A stretch of 64,000 nucleotides of DNA from Pseudomonas psychrophila (GTDB taxonomy: Bacteria; Pseudomonadota; Gammaproteobacteria; Pseudomonadales; Pseudomonadaceae): assembly GCF_001043005.1 (NCBI RefSeq), contig NZ_JYKZ01000003.1, positions 372,001 through 436,000 on the forward strand, given 5' to 3'. Under the pieces are notes generated by a model. That model searched no databases and was not told the DNA's origin. It saw only the letters and a program-made list of their open reading frames with translations. The translations under genes were made by a program, and so were the position numbers. Below are positions 27,729 to 36,482 of this stretch, one piece after another (the first letter of the stretch is position 1; each line of letters begins with the position of its first letter).

Positions 27729-28151
27729 ATGGATAAGAACTCTAACCCTGCAGTGCAATTACTCAACCCGGCAGGCTTGTATGACCCTGCGCCCAACGGC
27801 TATTCCCATGTCGCCCGTCTGGCGCCCAATGTGCGCCTGGTGTACACCGCAGGCCAGGGCGGTGAAAACGCCGAAAGCCAGTTGTCACCCGACTTCGCCG
27901 AGCAGGTGCGCCAGGCATTTGCCAACGTGCAGATTGCCCTGGCAGCAGCGGATGCGCAGATCAAGGACGTCGCCAAGATCACCGTATTGATCGTAGATCA
28001 CAGCATGGAGCGTCTGCAGATTTTGGGTGCCGAGATCTCGCGGGTGTGGGGTGAGCTGCCAGCACCGGCCTGCACATTGATCCCGGTACCGCGACTGGCG
28101 CTGGATGAGATGCTGTTTGAGGTAGAGGCGGTGGCGGCAGTGGCTGTGTAA
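27729..28151 (+). CDS. RidA/YjgF-family protein
   Basis: A 140-residue protein of the RidA/Rid family (enamine/imine deaminase or related). LLNPAGLYDPAPNGYSHV, VYTAGQGGENAE, VRQAFANVQIALAAADAQIK and DVAKITVLIVDH follow the family order, but the C-terminal catalytic arginine region reads PAPACTLIPVPRLALDEMLF, where ACTLIPV replaces the RxxV-type ARTxVGV of RidA proper: the Arg of R-T/S is absent. It may therefore belong to a Rid subfamily without deaminase activity. Divergent from the MFS gene; start chosen at ATG 27729. Confidence 0.82.
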   Translation: MDKNSNPAVQLLNPAGLYDPAPNGYSHVARLAPNVRLVYTAGQGGENAESQLSPDFAEQVRQAFANVQIALAAADAQIKDVAKITVLIVDHSMERLQILGAEISRVWGELPAPACTLIPVPRLALDEMLFEVEAVAAVAV

Positions 28152-28212
28152 GTGGGAGTCTGAACCCGCCGTTAACGCGCAGTTACTGGATAAACCGCGC
28201 TGCCTGGAAGAC

Positions 28213-28283
28213 TTCGCGAGCAGGCTCGCTCCCACTTAATTGAATTTTTTCTGTGCCCCTGTGGGAGCCAGCCTGCTCGCGAA
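28213..28283. repeat. REP pair flanking a T-rich loop
   Basis: TTCGCGAGCAGGCTCGCTCC... (28213-28235) and its inverted partner (28259-28283, with one change, GAGCCAGCC) are separated by TTAATTGAATTTTTTCTGTG. It lies between the convergent RidA-like gene and uvrB and may end both transcripts. Confidence 0.85.
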
Positions 28284-28286
28284 CGG

Positions 28287-30302
28287 TTAAACCTGCAACA
28301 ACCGCTCCCTGAGCTTGCCGATTTCGTCGCGCATTTGCGCGGCGGCCTCGAACTCCAGGTCGCGGGCCAGGGCGTACATTTTTTCTTCCAGCTGGCGAAT
28401 GCGCTTGCTGATCTCGCTCGGCGAGCGCAGTTCGTTTTCGTACTTGGCGTTCTCTTCGGCGGCTTTGGCCATCCCTTTGCGCTTTTTACTGCGCGAACCC
28501 GGTACTACTGCGCCTTCCATAATGTCGGCAACGTCCTTGAACACCCCTTTGGGGGTGATGCCGTTGGCGAGGTTGAACGCGATCTGTTTCTCGCGACGAC
28601 GCTCGGTTTCGCCAATGGCCCGTTCCATCGAGCCGGTGATCCGGTCTGCATAGAGAATTGCCCGGCCATTAAGGTTACGGGCCGCACGGCCAATGGTCTG
28701 GATCAGTGAGCGCTCCGAACGCAGGAAGCCTTCCTTGTCGGCATCGAGAATTGCCACCAGCGACACTTCGGGCATGTCCAGGCCTTCACGCAGCAAGTTG
28801 ATGCCCACCAGCACATCAAACACCCCCAGACGCAGGTCACGAATGATCTCGACCCGTTCCACGGTGTCGATGTCCGAGTGCAAGTAACGCACGCGTACGC
28901 CGTGGTCGGCCAGGTAGTCGGTCAGGTCTTCGGACATGCGTTTGGTCAGCGTGGTGACCAGCACCCGTTCTTCCAGCGCGACGCGCTTGGCGATCTCGGA
29001 CAGCAAGTCGTCGACCTGGGTCAGTGCCGGGCGAATCTCGATTTGCGGGTCGACCAGGCCGGTCGGACGCACCACTTGCTCGACCACACGGCCCGCATGT
29101 TCGGCCTCGTAGTTACCCGGCGTGGCCGAGACGAAAATCGTTTGCGGGCTGATGCGCTCCCATTCATCAAAGCGCATCGGCCGGTTGTCCAGTGCCGAAG
29201 GCAGACGGAAGCCGTACTCCACCAGGGTCTCTTTGCGGGAGCGGTCGCCTTTGTACATGGCGCCTACCTGCGGCACGCTGACGTGAGACTCGTCGATCAC
29301 CAGCAAGGCATCCGCCGGCAGGTAGTCGAACAAAGTCGGTGGCGGCGCACCGGACTCGCGGCCCGAGAGGTAGCGCGAGTAGTTTTCGATGCCGTTGCAG
29401 TAGCCCAGCTCCATGATCATTTCCAGATCGAAACGGGTGCGCTGCTCCAGTCGCTGTGCCTCGACCAGTTTGTTATTGGCGCGCAGGTACTCAAGACGCT
29501 CCTTGAGTTCCTCCTTGATGCCTTCGACGGCGTCCAGCAGGGTTTCGCGCGGGGTCACATAGTGGCTTTTTGGGTAGAAAGTAAAGCGCGGCATCTTGCG
29601 GATGACTTCGCCGGTCAATGGGTCAAAAGCGCTGATGCTCTCGACTTCATCATCGAACAGCTCGATGCGCACGGCCTCAAGGTCCGACTCTGCCGGGTAA
29701 ATGTCGATCACATCGCCACGCACCCGGAATGTCGAACGGGCGAAATCCATGTCGTTGCGGGTGTATTGCAGGTCGGCCAGGCGGCGCAACAGCTCGCGCT
29801 GGTCGAGCTTGTCCCCGCGATCGACGTGCAACACCATCTTCAAATAGGTTTCCGGGCTGCCCAAACCATAAATGCACGACACCGTGGTGACGATAATCGC
29901 GTCCTTGCGCTCCAGCAGCGCCTTGGTCGCGGACAGACGCATCTGTTCGATGTGGTCGTTGATCGAGGCGTCTTTCTCGATGAAGGTGTCGGAGGAGGGC
30001 ACGTAGGCTTCGGGCTGGTAGTAGTCGTAGTACGAAACGAAGTACTCCACCGCGTTGTTTGGGAAGAACGACTTGAACTCGCCATACAACTGCGCGGCCA
30101 GGGTCTTGTTTGGCGCGAGTACCAGTGTGGGACGATTCACATGGGCGATCACGTTGGCGATACTGAAGGTCTTGCCCGAACCCGTTACCCCGAGCAGGGT
30201 CTGGTGCGACAGGCCGGCTTCGATGCCTTCGATCATCTGGCGAATGGCTTCGGGTTGATCACCCGCAGGCTCGAAGCGGGTAACAAGCTGGAAATCGGGC
30301 AT
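28287..30302 (-). CDS. uvrB: excinuclease ABC subunit B (UvrB)
   Basis: The 671-residue damage-verifying helicase of nucleotide excision repair. Walker A is [15 protein letters not shown]; the beta-hairpin that probes the duplex is [17 protein letters not shown]; the helicase motifs [18 protein letters not shown] and [12 protein letters not shown] follow; the C-terminal UVR motif ([20 protein letters not shown]) binds UvrC. Length matches the family. I did not find a LexA box in the 324-base gap upstream. Stand-alone gene. Confidence 0.98.
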   Translation of the reverse strand: MPDFQLVTRFEPAGDQPEAIRQMIEGIEAGLSHQTLLGVTGSGKTFSIANVIAHVNRPTLVLAPNKTLAAQLYGEFKSFFPNNAVEYFVSYYDYYQPEAYVPSSDTFIEKDASINDHIEQMRLSATKALLERKDAIIVTTVSCIYGLGSPETYLKMVLHVDRGDKLDQRELLRRLADLQYTRNDMDFARSTFRVRGDVIDIYPAESDLEAVRIELFDDEVESISAFDPLTGEVIRKMPRFTFYPKSHYVTPRETLLDAVEGIKEELKERLEYLRANNKLVEAQRLEQRTRFDLEMIMELGYCNGIENYSRYLSGRESGAPPPTLFDYLPADALLVIDESHVSVPQVGAMYKGDRSRKETLVEYGFRLPSALDNRPMRFDEWERISPQTIFVSATPGNYEAEHAGRVVEQVVRPTGLVDPQIEIRPALTQVDDLLSEIAKRVALEERVLVTTLTKRMSEDLTDYLADHGVRVRYLHSDIDTVERVEIIRDLRLGVFDVLVGINLLREGLDMPEVSLVAILDADKEGFLRSERSLIQTIGRAARNLNGRAILYADRITGSMERAIGETERRREKQIAFNLANGITPKGVFKDVADIMEGAVVPGSRSKKRKGMAKAAEENAKYENELRSPSEISKRIRQLEEKMYALARDLEFEAAAQMRDEIGKLRERLLQV

Positions 30303-30515
30303 GAAGGACCTCGGGGTTTGCTTCTATAAAGGCGTTGACCCTTATAAGTGCATGCGACTCAAGCCGCAGGAAAAAAACAGGATACGGGTAAATATGGAGG
30401 TCATGTCTGACTGTTTCAAGGCGCTGCTCTGACACGGTGATCTTGGCAAAGATTGCAATTCGACCAGTGGCCTGAAAATAAACTCAAATACTTAGCCAAA
30501 ACCGGTAATAGCCTG
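30303..30515. other. divergent gap between uvrB and the aminotransferase gene
   Basis: This is the uvrB-proximal part of a 324-base divergent gap. I see no ORF, RNA gene or LexA-type palindrome (CTGTATN4ATACAG-like) here. The only assigned element in the gap is the rightward promoter at 30516-30543. Confidence 0.6.
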
Positions 30516-30543
30516 TTGCCCGAATCGTGATCGGCCTTATACT
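30516..30543 (+). promoter_or_regulatory. sigma-70 type promoter of the aminotransferase gene
   Basis: TTGCCC (30516-30521), a 16-base spacer and TATACT (30538-30543) match -35 and -10 elements. The predicted start would leave a leader of about 75 bases before the ATG at 30627. Confidence 0.6.
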
Positions 30544-30626
30544 TGCTCCCCGTTTGTGCACCGCTCTAGTGCAATCGGCTGGAGCGTTGTCACCCCCTCC
30601 ATTCTCCATTCAGAGCCGCCGTAATA

Positions 30627-31823
30627 ATGAGCCTGTTCTCCGCTGTCGAAATGGCACCACGCGATCCTATCCTGGGCCTCAACGAAGCATTTAACGCCGA
30701 TACCCGTACCAGCAAAGTGAATCTGGGGGTCGGTGTTTACTGCAACGAAGAGGGACGAATTCCGCTCTTGCGTGCCGTTGTCGAAGCCGAAACGATTCGG
30801 GTTGCTCAGCATGCGTCGCGCGGCTACTTGCCGATCGATGGTATTGCTGCCTACGACCAAGCTGTTCAGAAACTGCTGTTCGGTGCTGACTCACCCCTGT
30901 TGGCTGCTGGTCGAGTAATCACCACTCAAGCCGTGGGCGGTACTGGCGCGCTGAAAATCGGTGCTGACTTCCTCAAGCAACTGCAGCCAAATGCTGTTGT
31001 TGCCATCAGCGATCCAAGCTGGGAAAACCACCGTGCTCTGTTCGAAACCGCGGGTTTCCCGGTTCAGAACTACCGCTACTACGACGCCGCCAGCCACGAC
31101 GTAAACCGTGCCGGCATGCTCGAAGATCTCAATGCCCTGCCAGCCGGCTCCATCGTTGTGCTGCACGCGTGCTGCCACAACCCGACCGGTGTCGACCTGA
31201 CCCCGGCTGACTGGCAGAACGTGCTGGACGTGGTCAAGGCCAAAGGCCTGATTCCGTTCCTGGACATGGCCTACCAGGGCTTTGGCGACGGCATCGACGA
31301 AGACGCCGCGGCAGTGCGCCTGTTTGCTGAGTCGGGGCTGAGCTTCTTTGTTTCCAGCTCGTTCTCCAAGTCGTTCTCGCTGTACGGCGAGCGTGTAGGG
31401 GCACTGTCAATCATCACCGAGTCTGCGGATGAGAGCGCTCGCGTTCTGTCCCAGGTCAAGCGTGTGATCCGCACCAACTACTCCAACCCGCCGACCCACG
31501 GTGCAACCATCGCCGCCGCTGTGCTCAACAGCCCTGAGCTGCGTGCCATGTGGGAAGAAGAACTGGCTGAAATGCGACTGCGCATTCGCGGTATGCGCCT
31601 GCAAATGGTAGAGCTGCTGTCGAAAAAGGCTCCGGGGCATGATTTCAGCTTTGTTGCGCGTCAGCGCGGCATGTTCTCGTACTCCGGCCTGACCGTTGAG
31701 CAAGTGACGCGCCTGCGTACCGAGTTCGGCATCTACGCCCTGGACACTGGCCGAATCTGCGTGGCTTCTTTGAATCAGCGCAACATTGAAGCGGTAACCG
31801 ACGCTATTGTTCAGGTCATCTGA
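30627..31823 (+). CDS. tyrB: aromatic/aspartate aminotransferase (class I, TyrB/AspC type)
   Basis: A 398-residue PLP enzyme exchanging amino groups between aromatic amino acids or aspartate and 2-oxoglutarate. Family marks in order: VNLGVGVYCNEEGRIPLL, ITTQAVGGTGALKIGADFL, DPSWENHRALFETAGF, HACCHNPTGVDLT (cofactor-binding Asn), FLDMAYQGFGDG (Asp and Tyr), SSSFSKSFSLYGERVGALS (Schiff-base Lys) and GRICVASLNQRNI at the C-terminus. Length and motifs fit TyrB/AspC; the substrate split cannot be read from sequence. Single gene with promoter at 30516 and terminator at 31834. Confidence 0.92.
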   Translation: MSLFSAVEMAPRDPILGLNEAFNADTRTSKVNLGVGVYCNEEGRIPLLRAVVEAETIRVAQHASRGYLPIDGIAAYDQAVQKLLFGADSPLLAAGRVITTQAVGGTGALKIGADFLKQLQPNAVVAISDPSWENHRALFETAGFPVQNYRYYDAASHDVNRAGMLEDLNALPAGSIVVLHACCHNPTGVDLTPADWQNVLDVVKAKGLIPFLDMAYQGFGDGIDEDAAAVRLFAESGLSFFVSSSFSKSFSLYGERVGALSIITESADESARVLSQVKRVIRTNYSNPPTHGATIAAAVLNSPELRAMWEEELAEMRLRIRGMRLQMVELLSKKAPGHDFSFVARQRGMFSYSGLTVEQVTRLRTEFGIYALDTGRICVASLNQRNIEAVTDAIVQVI

Positions 31824-31833
31824 ATAATGCACT

Positions 31834-31866
31834 GAGAAGTCATCGAAAGTGTTGACTTCTCTTTTT
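31834..31866 (+). terminator. aminotransferase terminator, overlapping the tRNA promoter
   Basis: GAGAAGTCA (31834-31842), a 10-base loop and TGACTTCTC (31853-31861) form a perfect 9-bp stem followed by TTTTTAT. The 3' arm contains the -35 element of the tRNA-Asn promoter. Confidence 0.7.
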
Positions 31867-31879
31867 ATATCAGTAAGAT
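31852..31879 (+). promoter_or_regulatory. promoter of the tRNA-Asn gene
   Basis: TTGACT (31852-31857), a 16-base spacer and TAAGAT (31874-31879), ten bases before the mature tRNA end. It fits a stable-RNA promoter. Confidence 0.6.
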
Positions 31880-31888
31880 AGACGCCAT

Positions 31889-31964
31889 TCCGCGATAGCT
31901 CAGTTGGTAGAGCAAATGACTGTTAATCATTGGGTCCCTGGTTCGAGTCCAGGTCGTGGAGCCA
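31889..31964 (+). tRNA. tRNA-Asn (anticodon GTT)
   Basis: A 76-nt tRNA including encoded CCA. Acceptor stem TCCGCGA/TCGTGGA has one G-U pair. The D arm is AGCTCAGTTGGTAGAGCA, the anticodon loop CTGTTAATC gives GTT, and the T arm is CCTGGTTCGAGTCCAGG. The discriminator base is G. Confidence 0.97.
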
Positions 31965-31970
31965 GATAGT

Positions 31971-32002
31971 AAAAAAGCCGCTAGCGATAGCGGCTTTTTT
32001 TT
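31971..32002 (+). terminator. rho-independent terminator of tRNA-Asn
   Basis: AAAAAAGCCGCTA, a GCGA loop and TAGCGGC followed by eight Ts: a perfect GC-rich stem with A- and T-tracts on both sides, so it can work in both directions. Confidence 0.92.
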
Positions 32003-32255
32003 GCCTGAAATTTGGCGTGCGGGGGGCCAGATACCGCTCAGGCTGAGCACGGCCCGTTGTTCTCGTGCACGTCCTCAATATCCGCCAGCAGGGCTTTTGG
32101 ATCGCAAGGATCCAGAACGACCTTATTTTTCTAGCAGCCACCCACCTCAGCACTCCACAGCTCAGCGTCTGAAGTTCAAGAAAGCACTGGCGTTTAGCCA
32201 GCCATTTACGGGCAGCAACGTTTTTTTATGCACTCCATCACGAATATCGCTATTC
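32003..32255. other. gap between the tRNA and the siderophore promoter
   Basis: No gene, repeat or second copy of the tRNA 3' end (attachment-site duplicate) is visible. An overlapping reading frame here has no recognisable protein. The stretch separates the tRNA from the Fur-controlled operon. Confidence 0.6.
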
Positions 32256-32301
32256 GATAATAAAAATCGTTTACTCCTATCTGAGAATGATTATTATTGG
32301 C
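32256..32301 (+). promoter_or_regulatory. two Fur-box-like sites before the vibrioferrin operon
   Basis: GATAATAAAAATCGTTTAC (32256-32274) and GAGAATGATTATTATTGGC (32283-32301) each match 14 of 19 positions of the Fur consensus. The second overlaps an upstream ATG at 32287 that therefore is unlikely to be the translation start. Two adjacent sites predict tight iron repression of the operon. Confidence 0.7.
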
Positions 32302-32334
32302 TTCAGTGTTTCCTCGCTCAAAGGACCTGTGTCA

Positions 32335-33102
32335 GTGATCAGAACCTCTCCGGTATTTTCCCTGCTACAAAACGGGAAAAGCGTTTACGGCATGCTCAAT
32401 TCCCTGCCTTCACCCATGCTCTGTGAAATGCTCGCGTTTGCCGGGTATGACTTTGTAATCCTCGATCTTGAGCACTTGCTGCGCTCCGAAGAAGACCTCA
32501 TGCATTGCATTCGGGCCTGTGAGGCTGCCGGCATTTCTCCCTGGCTGCGCCTGCCCCACGTTGACGAAAAGCTGATCGGCAGGGCACTGGATGCCGGTAT
32601 CGAAGGCATTGTCCTGTCACGTACCGAAAGTGCCGCGCAGGTTCAGCGCGCCATCGAAGCCACCCGTTTCCCGCCCTTGGGGAACCGCGGAATAACAGGG
32701 GGGCGCATCACCGGATTCGGTCGTGTGCCATTACCCGAATACATCGAGCTGGCCAACCGTCAGACACCGATTGTTCCCATGATTGAAAGCCGCGCAGGGG
32801 TCGACGCTCTGGGCGAAATCCTGCTACTGCCGGGAGTCGGCATGATCATGGAGGGCGCCCTGGATCTGGCCCTTGATCTCGATCTGGGGCCTGACCCGCT
32901 CAGCCCTCACGTCTGGCAAATGCTGCAAGGCATGGCCGACGCCTGCCTCGCCGCTGAAGTACCTTTTTGCGCCAACCCCCGCACCGCTGAACAGAACGCG
33001 TTTTGGCGAGCTCGGGGTGTGCGCAGTTTTCTGGCCGGTGAAGACCGTGGCTTGCTGCATAACGCATTGAAAGCCCGCCTGCATTCTCTCCAACAGCAAT
33101 AA
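32335..33102 (+). CDS. HpcH/HpaI-family citrate synthase-like enzyme (SbnG-like)
   Basis: A 255-residue TIM-barrel protein of the HpcH/HpaI aldolase family; SbnG of staphyloferrin B loci (259 residues) is the best functional model and makes citrate from oxaloacetate and acetyl-CoA. Visible: GYDFVILDLEH (metal-site region), the catalytic arginine in ISPWLRLPHVDEK, the metal-ligand Glu in PMIESRAGVDAL, and GALDLALDLDLG with the Asp ligand. I start at GTG 32335 (AAAGGA nine bases upstream); a longer frame begins at 32287 inside a Fur box. As first gene of the operon it would supply the citrate backbone of the siderophore. Confidence 0.75.
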   Translation: MIRTSPVFSLLQNGKSVYGMLNSLPSPMLCEMLAFAGYDFVILDLEHLLRSEEDLMHCIRACEAAGISPWLRLPHVDEKLIGRALDAGIEGIVLSRTESAAQVQRAIEATRFPPLGNRGITGGRITGFGRVPLPEYIELANRQTPIVPMIESRAGVDALGEILLLPGVGMIMEGALDLALDLDLGPDPLSPHVWQMLQGMADACLAAEVPFCANPRTAEQNAFWRARGVRSFLAGEDRGLLHNALKARLHSLQQQ

Positions 33103-33119
33103 CGAGTCGACGTAGATAA

Positions 33120-35207
33120 ATGAAAACAACAACATACCTACACTTTTCACTCAGTCTCATCACACTGGGCATTTGCCATGCCGCCCTGGCTGCTGAGCAC
33201 CCCCCCGTCAGCAGTCTGGAACTGGCACCCATGACGATTCAGGGGGACGTTCTCGGCGCAGCCAGCGATCAGGACGTGCGTACTTACGCCGGTAGTCGTA
33301 GTGTCGTCGATTCCAGCGATCTGAAAAAAGCCAGCGTCCGCGGTCTGGACGACGCTTTGCAGCGGGTCCCCGGGATCAAGATTTTTGACGAAACAGGCAC
33401 CGGCGCCTTGCCGCAGATTTCTGTACGCGGGCTCTATGAGAGCCGCAGCGGCCGGATCCAGGCTTTGTCCGATGGCATCCCTCTGGCATTGGCACCGTAC
33501 GGCCAGACGGGCCTGTCGCTGTTTCCAATGACCATGGCCACGGTCGATCGTATTGATATCGTGCGCGGGGGCGCAGCGGTGCAATACGGCCCGAACAACG
33601 TTGGCGGGGTCATCAACTTCATCAGCAAGCCGATTCCGCGTGAGTGGGAGACCACTTTGCAGGAGAGGACTACATTCAACCCTGGCGGGCGCCAGTTGTG
33701 GGACACCTATCTGGGCACCGGTGGTTACCTGACCGACAACTTCGGCTTGCAACTGGATATCAACACCCTGAGCGGTGAATACGGTCGCGAGCACTCCGAC
33801 ACCGATGTTCAGAACTACCGCCTGCGGGGTCAGTGGAACATCGACGACGATCGTGATCTGAGCTTCGGTGTGCAGCACTACAAGGCCGACATGGACCTAG
33901 CCGGGGCGCTCAGCGTGAAGGACTACAAGGATGATCCGCGCCAGTCTACGCGCCCGCTGGACCGCTTCGAGGGCGACACCAATCGCGTCTGGGGCACCTA
34001 CACCCAGCGCCTGGGCGCCATGGGGCCTTTCGACTCGGTGGAGTTCAGCTGGACCAACTTCGCCCACAACAGTTACCGCAACTTCGTGGTCGGCTTGCCG
34101 TTCACACCGGACGGAACGGCAGTCACCAAACAGGACGGCCCTCGTGATTTCAAAGTATGGGGGACGGAGCCGCGCATCAGTGCCACGGTCGATGGCGACA
34201 ACGTTGGCCAGACCTGGCTGCTCGGTGCCCGCTATGTCAGCGAAGACATCGATTACAAGGTCAATCGCCAGAGCCTCGCGACCGGCGTGACGGCGCCGTT
34301 CCGCGACTGGAAGTTCGATGACAACGCCCGTGCCTTCTACATCAGCAACGCCATCAGTCTGCTCGATCACCGCCTGACCATCACGCCGGGCGTGCGCTAT
34401 GAAAACGCCCGCATGAATTACAGCGACGGCATCACCGGGTTCAAGCGCGAAAACAAATCCGAGGAGTGGCTGCCGGGCCTGACTGTGGGTTATCAGGCGA
34501 ACGATGCCTGGTATGTCTACGCCAACGCCCAGAAGTCCCTGCGTCCGCCCCAAGTTACGCAGATCGTCAAGGAGGGCGCTGTGGGGGCCGAGCTGGCGTG
34601 GAACTACGAGACCGGTGTGCGCTACACCCCGTGGGACGGCATGCGCGTCGACTTCAATCTGTACCGCATCGACTTCGACGACCAGATTTCATATAACGCC
34701 ACGACCGACCGCTTCGACAACCTTGGCAGCACGCGTCACCAGGGTTTCGAGACCGATATCTTCTGGACGCCGCAAGCCATGCGTGATCTGGACCTGCATG
34801 CCGGTTATGCCTACCTCGATGCCAAACAACGCAATGGCACATACACAGACAACGAGGTGCCGTACTCCTCGCGCAACCAGTTCATGGTTGACGCCCGTTA
34901 TCGTTTTGCCGAGCACTGGACCTACAACCTTGACGGCCTGTACATCAGCAAGGCCTACACCGATGCCGCGAATACCCGCGATGAAAATGCCTCGGCCAGT
35001 GTGGGTGAGCTGCCTGCGTACTGGGTCTGGAACACGGCCGTGGAACGTGAGTTCCCGCTGGCAGACAAGAGCGTCCTGACCGCATCGGCGGGCATCAGCA
35101 ACCTGTTCAACCGCGAATACTATTTCCGCGGTATCGACACCGCCCCTTGGGGTCGTCAAGCCGCGCCCGAGCGTTCGCTCACCCTAGGCGTCAACTACCG
35201 CTTCTAA
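33120..35207 (+). CDS. pvuA: TonB-dependent ferric-vibrioferrin receptor (PvuA-like)
   Basis: A 695-residue outer-membrane receptor with signal peptide (ending CHAALAA), plug (DALQRVPGIKIFDETGTG, ISVRGLYESRSGRIQALSDG, YGPNNVGGVINFISKPIP) and a barrel ending in F (TLGVNYRF). Unlike the 23880 receptor it has no STN signalling domain. It belongs to the FecA/PvuA class that binds citrate-containing siderophores. It lies 17 bases after the citrate synthase gene and 75 before the ATP-grasp gene; the symbol rests on this context. No periplasmic/ABC uptake genes (pvuBCDE) are in the window. Confidence 0.78.
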   Translation: MKTTTYLHFSLSLITLGICHAALAAEHPPVSSLELAPMTIQGDVLGAASDQDVRTYAGSRSVVDSSDLKKASVRGLDDALQRVPGIKIFDETGTGALPQISVRGLYESRSGRIQALSDGIPLALAPYGQTGLSLFPMTMATVDRIDIVRGGAAVQYGPNNVGGVINFISKPIPREWETTLQERTTFNPGGRQLWDTYLGTGGYLTDNFGLQLDINTLSGEYGREHSDTDVQNYRLRGQWNIDDDRDLSFGVQHYKADMDLAGALSVKDYKDDPRQSTRPLDRFEGDTNRVWGTYTQRLGAMGPFDSVEFSWTNFAHNSYRNFVVGLPFTPDGTAVTKQDGPRDFKVWGTEPRISATVDGDNVGQTWLLGARYVSEDIDYKVNRQSLATGVTAPFRDWKFDDNARAFYISNAISLLDHRLTITPGVRYENARMNYSDGITGFKRENKSEEWLPGLTVGYQANDAWYVYANAQKSLRPPQVTQIVKEGAVGAELAWNYETGVRYTPWDGMRVDFNLYRIDFDDQISYNATTDRFDNLGSTRHQGFETDIFWTPQAMRDLDLHAGYAYLDAKQRNGTYTDNEVPYSSRNQFMVDARYRFAEHWTYNLDGLYISKAYTDAANTRDENASASVGELPAYWVWNTAVEREFPLADKSVLTASAGISNLFNREYYFRGIDTAPWGRQAAPERSLTLGVNYRF

Positions 35208-35233
35208 CCCGCGCACACGCGCCTACGTGAACC

Positions 35234-35262
35234 AGTTGCCCGATCCTCAGGGACGGGCAACT
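35234..35262 (+). promoter_or_regulatory. intercistronic hairpin between receptor and pvsA-like gene
   Basis: AGTTGCCCG and CGGGCAACT form a perfect 9-bp stem with an 11-base loop, 21 bases before the next start codon. No T-tract follows, so it is more likely an mRNA stability or partial-termination element that keeps receptor levels above biosynthesis levels. Confidence 0.55.
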
Positions 35263-35282
35263 GCTGCCCCCAGGAAACTGCC

Positions 35283-36482
35283 ATGCAACGTCCATTTGTC
35301 ATCCTTGCACACGTCGCACATCCAGCCATTCTCGAGGGCTTCTTGCCTGCAGCACACGCGCGCGGGCTGCCGGTTGTGGTGATTACTGATCACGCCCAGG
35401 AGCACCGGCGTCTGCTCACCACCTCGCACATTTCGCCCGACCAGCTGCACGTTATCGAATGTGATGTGTTCAATCCGCTGGCAGTTATCGAGACGCTCAA
35501 CGCCCAGGGCTTGCGCCCCGTGGCTGTGTTCTCCAACAGCGACCACCTGCAAACCGCCACGGCGATGGTGGCCGAGACATTCGAGTGTCCAGGCAAGGAC
35601 TGGCGACTGTGTTACGCGGCGAAGAACAAGGCGGCCATGCGCGAGCGCATGCAACGACTGGGTTTGCCTGGGCCGTGGTTTCAGGTACTCACATCGAAGA
35701 GCCCATTGCCGGCCGATGCGCCATGGCCGGTGGTGGCCAAGCCTCGTGAAGGCGTTGCCAGCCTGGACGTCAGGTTATGTCACAACGCGGACGACCTGGG
35801 CACTTACTGCGAGCAGTTCTGGCAGCAGCAACCTGATCGGGCACTGTTGCTCGAAGCTTATATGGAAGGCCCGTTGTTCACCCTCGAAACCCTGGGGGAC
35901 GGACGGACCCTGCAAGCCATTGGCGGCTTCGACGTGACCCTGTCTGCGCCGCCGCATTTTGTGGAACTCGCCGCACGCTGGAACGGCCACCTCAGTTGCG
36001 CGCAGCGTTCTGCGGCGCTGGCACAAGTCGCTGCATTCGGGGTCAATTTCGGTGTGTGCCACAGCGAGTTCATTCTGACCGCCCAAGGCCCGGTACTGGT
36101 TGAAATCAACTATCGCAGTATCGGGGATGGCCGGGAGTTCCTGCTTGACCGCCTGCTGCCGCAAGGGTGGTTCGATCGTATTGTCGCGGTGCATTTGGGG
36201 CACGCCCTGAGCGCTGCGCAACCGGCGCAAGCCCAGGCCACCGTGCATTACCTGGTAGCCGACCGCAGCGGGCGCCTGGACCAGGCCAGCGCCAGTTTCA
36301 ACGTCGAGCGAGAAGGGCACTGGTGCGATTATCGGGCGTTGCAGCATGCGGGGGATACGGTAACCATCAGCCATTCCAACAAGGACTATGTCGGTGTGCT
36401 GCGCCTGATCGCGCCGGATGATGTCAGCCTTGATGCGCAACTGAGTTCGACCCTGAACGACCTGAAATGGGTGGTGGCATGA
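35283..36482 (+). CDS. pvsA: ATP-grasp ligase of vibrioferrin biosynthesis (PvsA-like)
   Basis: A 399-residue ATP-grasp enzyme. The N-terminal Rossmann-like lobe (PFVILAHVAHPAILEGFL) precedes an ATP-grasp core: APWPVVAKPREGVASLDV holds the ATP-binding Lys, LLLEAYMEGPLFTLETLG the hinge, and GPVLVEINYRSIGDGREF the metal-binding Glu and Asn. In vibrioferrin loci PvsA is the ATP-grasp protein, thought to join an amino acid and a keto acid building block. AGGAAA precedes the ATG by seven bases. Its stop overlaps the next start (ATGA). Confidence 0.82.
   Translation: MQRPFVILAHVAHPAILEGFLPAAHARGLPVVVITDHAQEHRRLLTTSHISPDQLHVIECDVFNPLAVIETLNAQGLRPVAVFSNSDHLQTATAMVAETFECPGKDWRLCYAAKNKAAMRERMQRLGLPGPWFQVLTSKSPLPADAPWPVVAKPREGVASLDVRLCHNADDLGTYCEQFWQQQPDRALLLEAYMEGPLFTLETLGDGRTLQAIGGFDVTLSAPPHFVELAARWNGHLSCAQRSAALAQVAAFGVNFGVCHSEFILTAQGPVLVEINYRSIGDGREFLLDRLLPQGWFDRIVAVHLGHALSAAQPAQAQATVHYLVADRSGRLDQASASFNVEREGHWCDYRALQHAGDTVTISHSNKDYVGVLRLIAPDDVSLDAQLSSTLNDLKWVVA

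Noticed and set aside
28878..30329. 483-codon plus-strand frame opposite uvrB
   Set aside because: Fully antisense to uvrB, no recognisable domain.
30303..30626. LexA box for uvrB
   Set aside because: No CTG-N10-CAG sequence with a good AT core was found in the gap.
31889..32334. tRNA-Asn as attachment site of a genomic island carrying the siderophore operon
   Set aside because: No integrase, and no second copy of the tRNA 3' end was seen downstream within the window; position next to a tRNA alone is not enough.
31956..32426. 156-codon frame spanning the tRNA terminator and the siderophore promoter
   Set aside because: Runs through a terminator and Fur boxes, overlaps the citrate synthase gene in another frame, no family resemblance.
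36467..36478. Start of the PvsB-like protein at ATG 36467
   Set aside because: ATG 36479 gives the ATGA overlap usual in this operon and begins MSLQPEVADQ; the four extra residues (MGGG) look non-coding.
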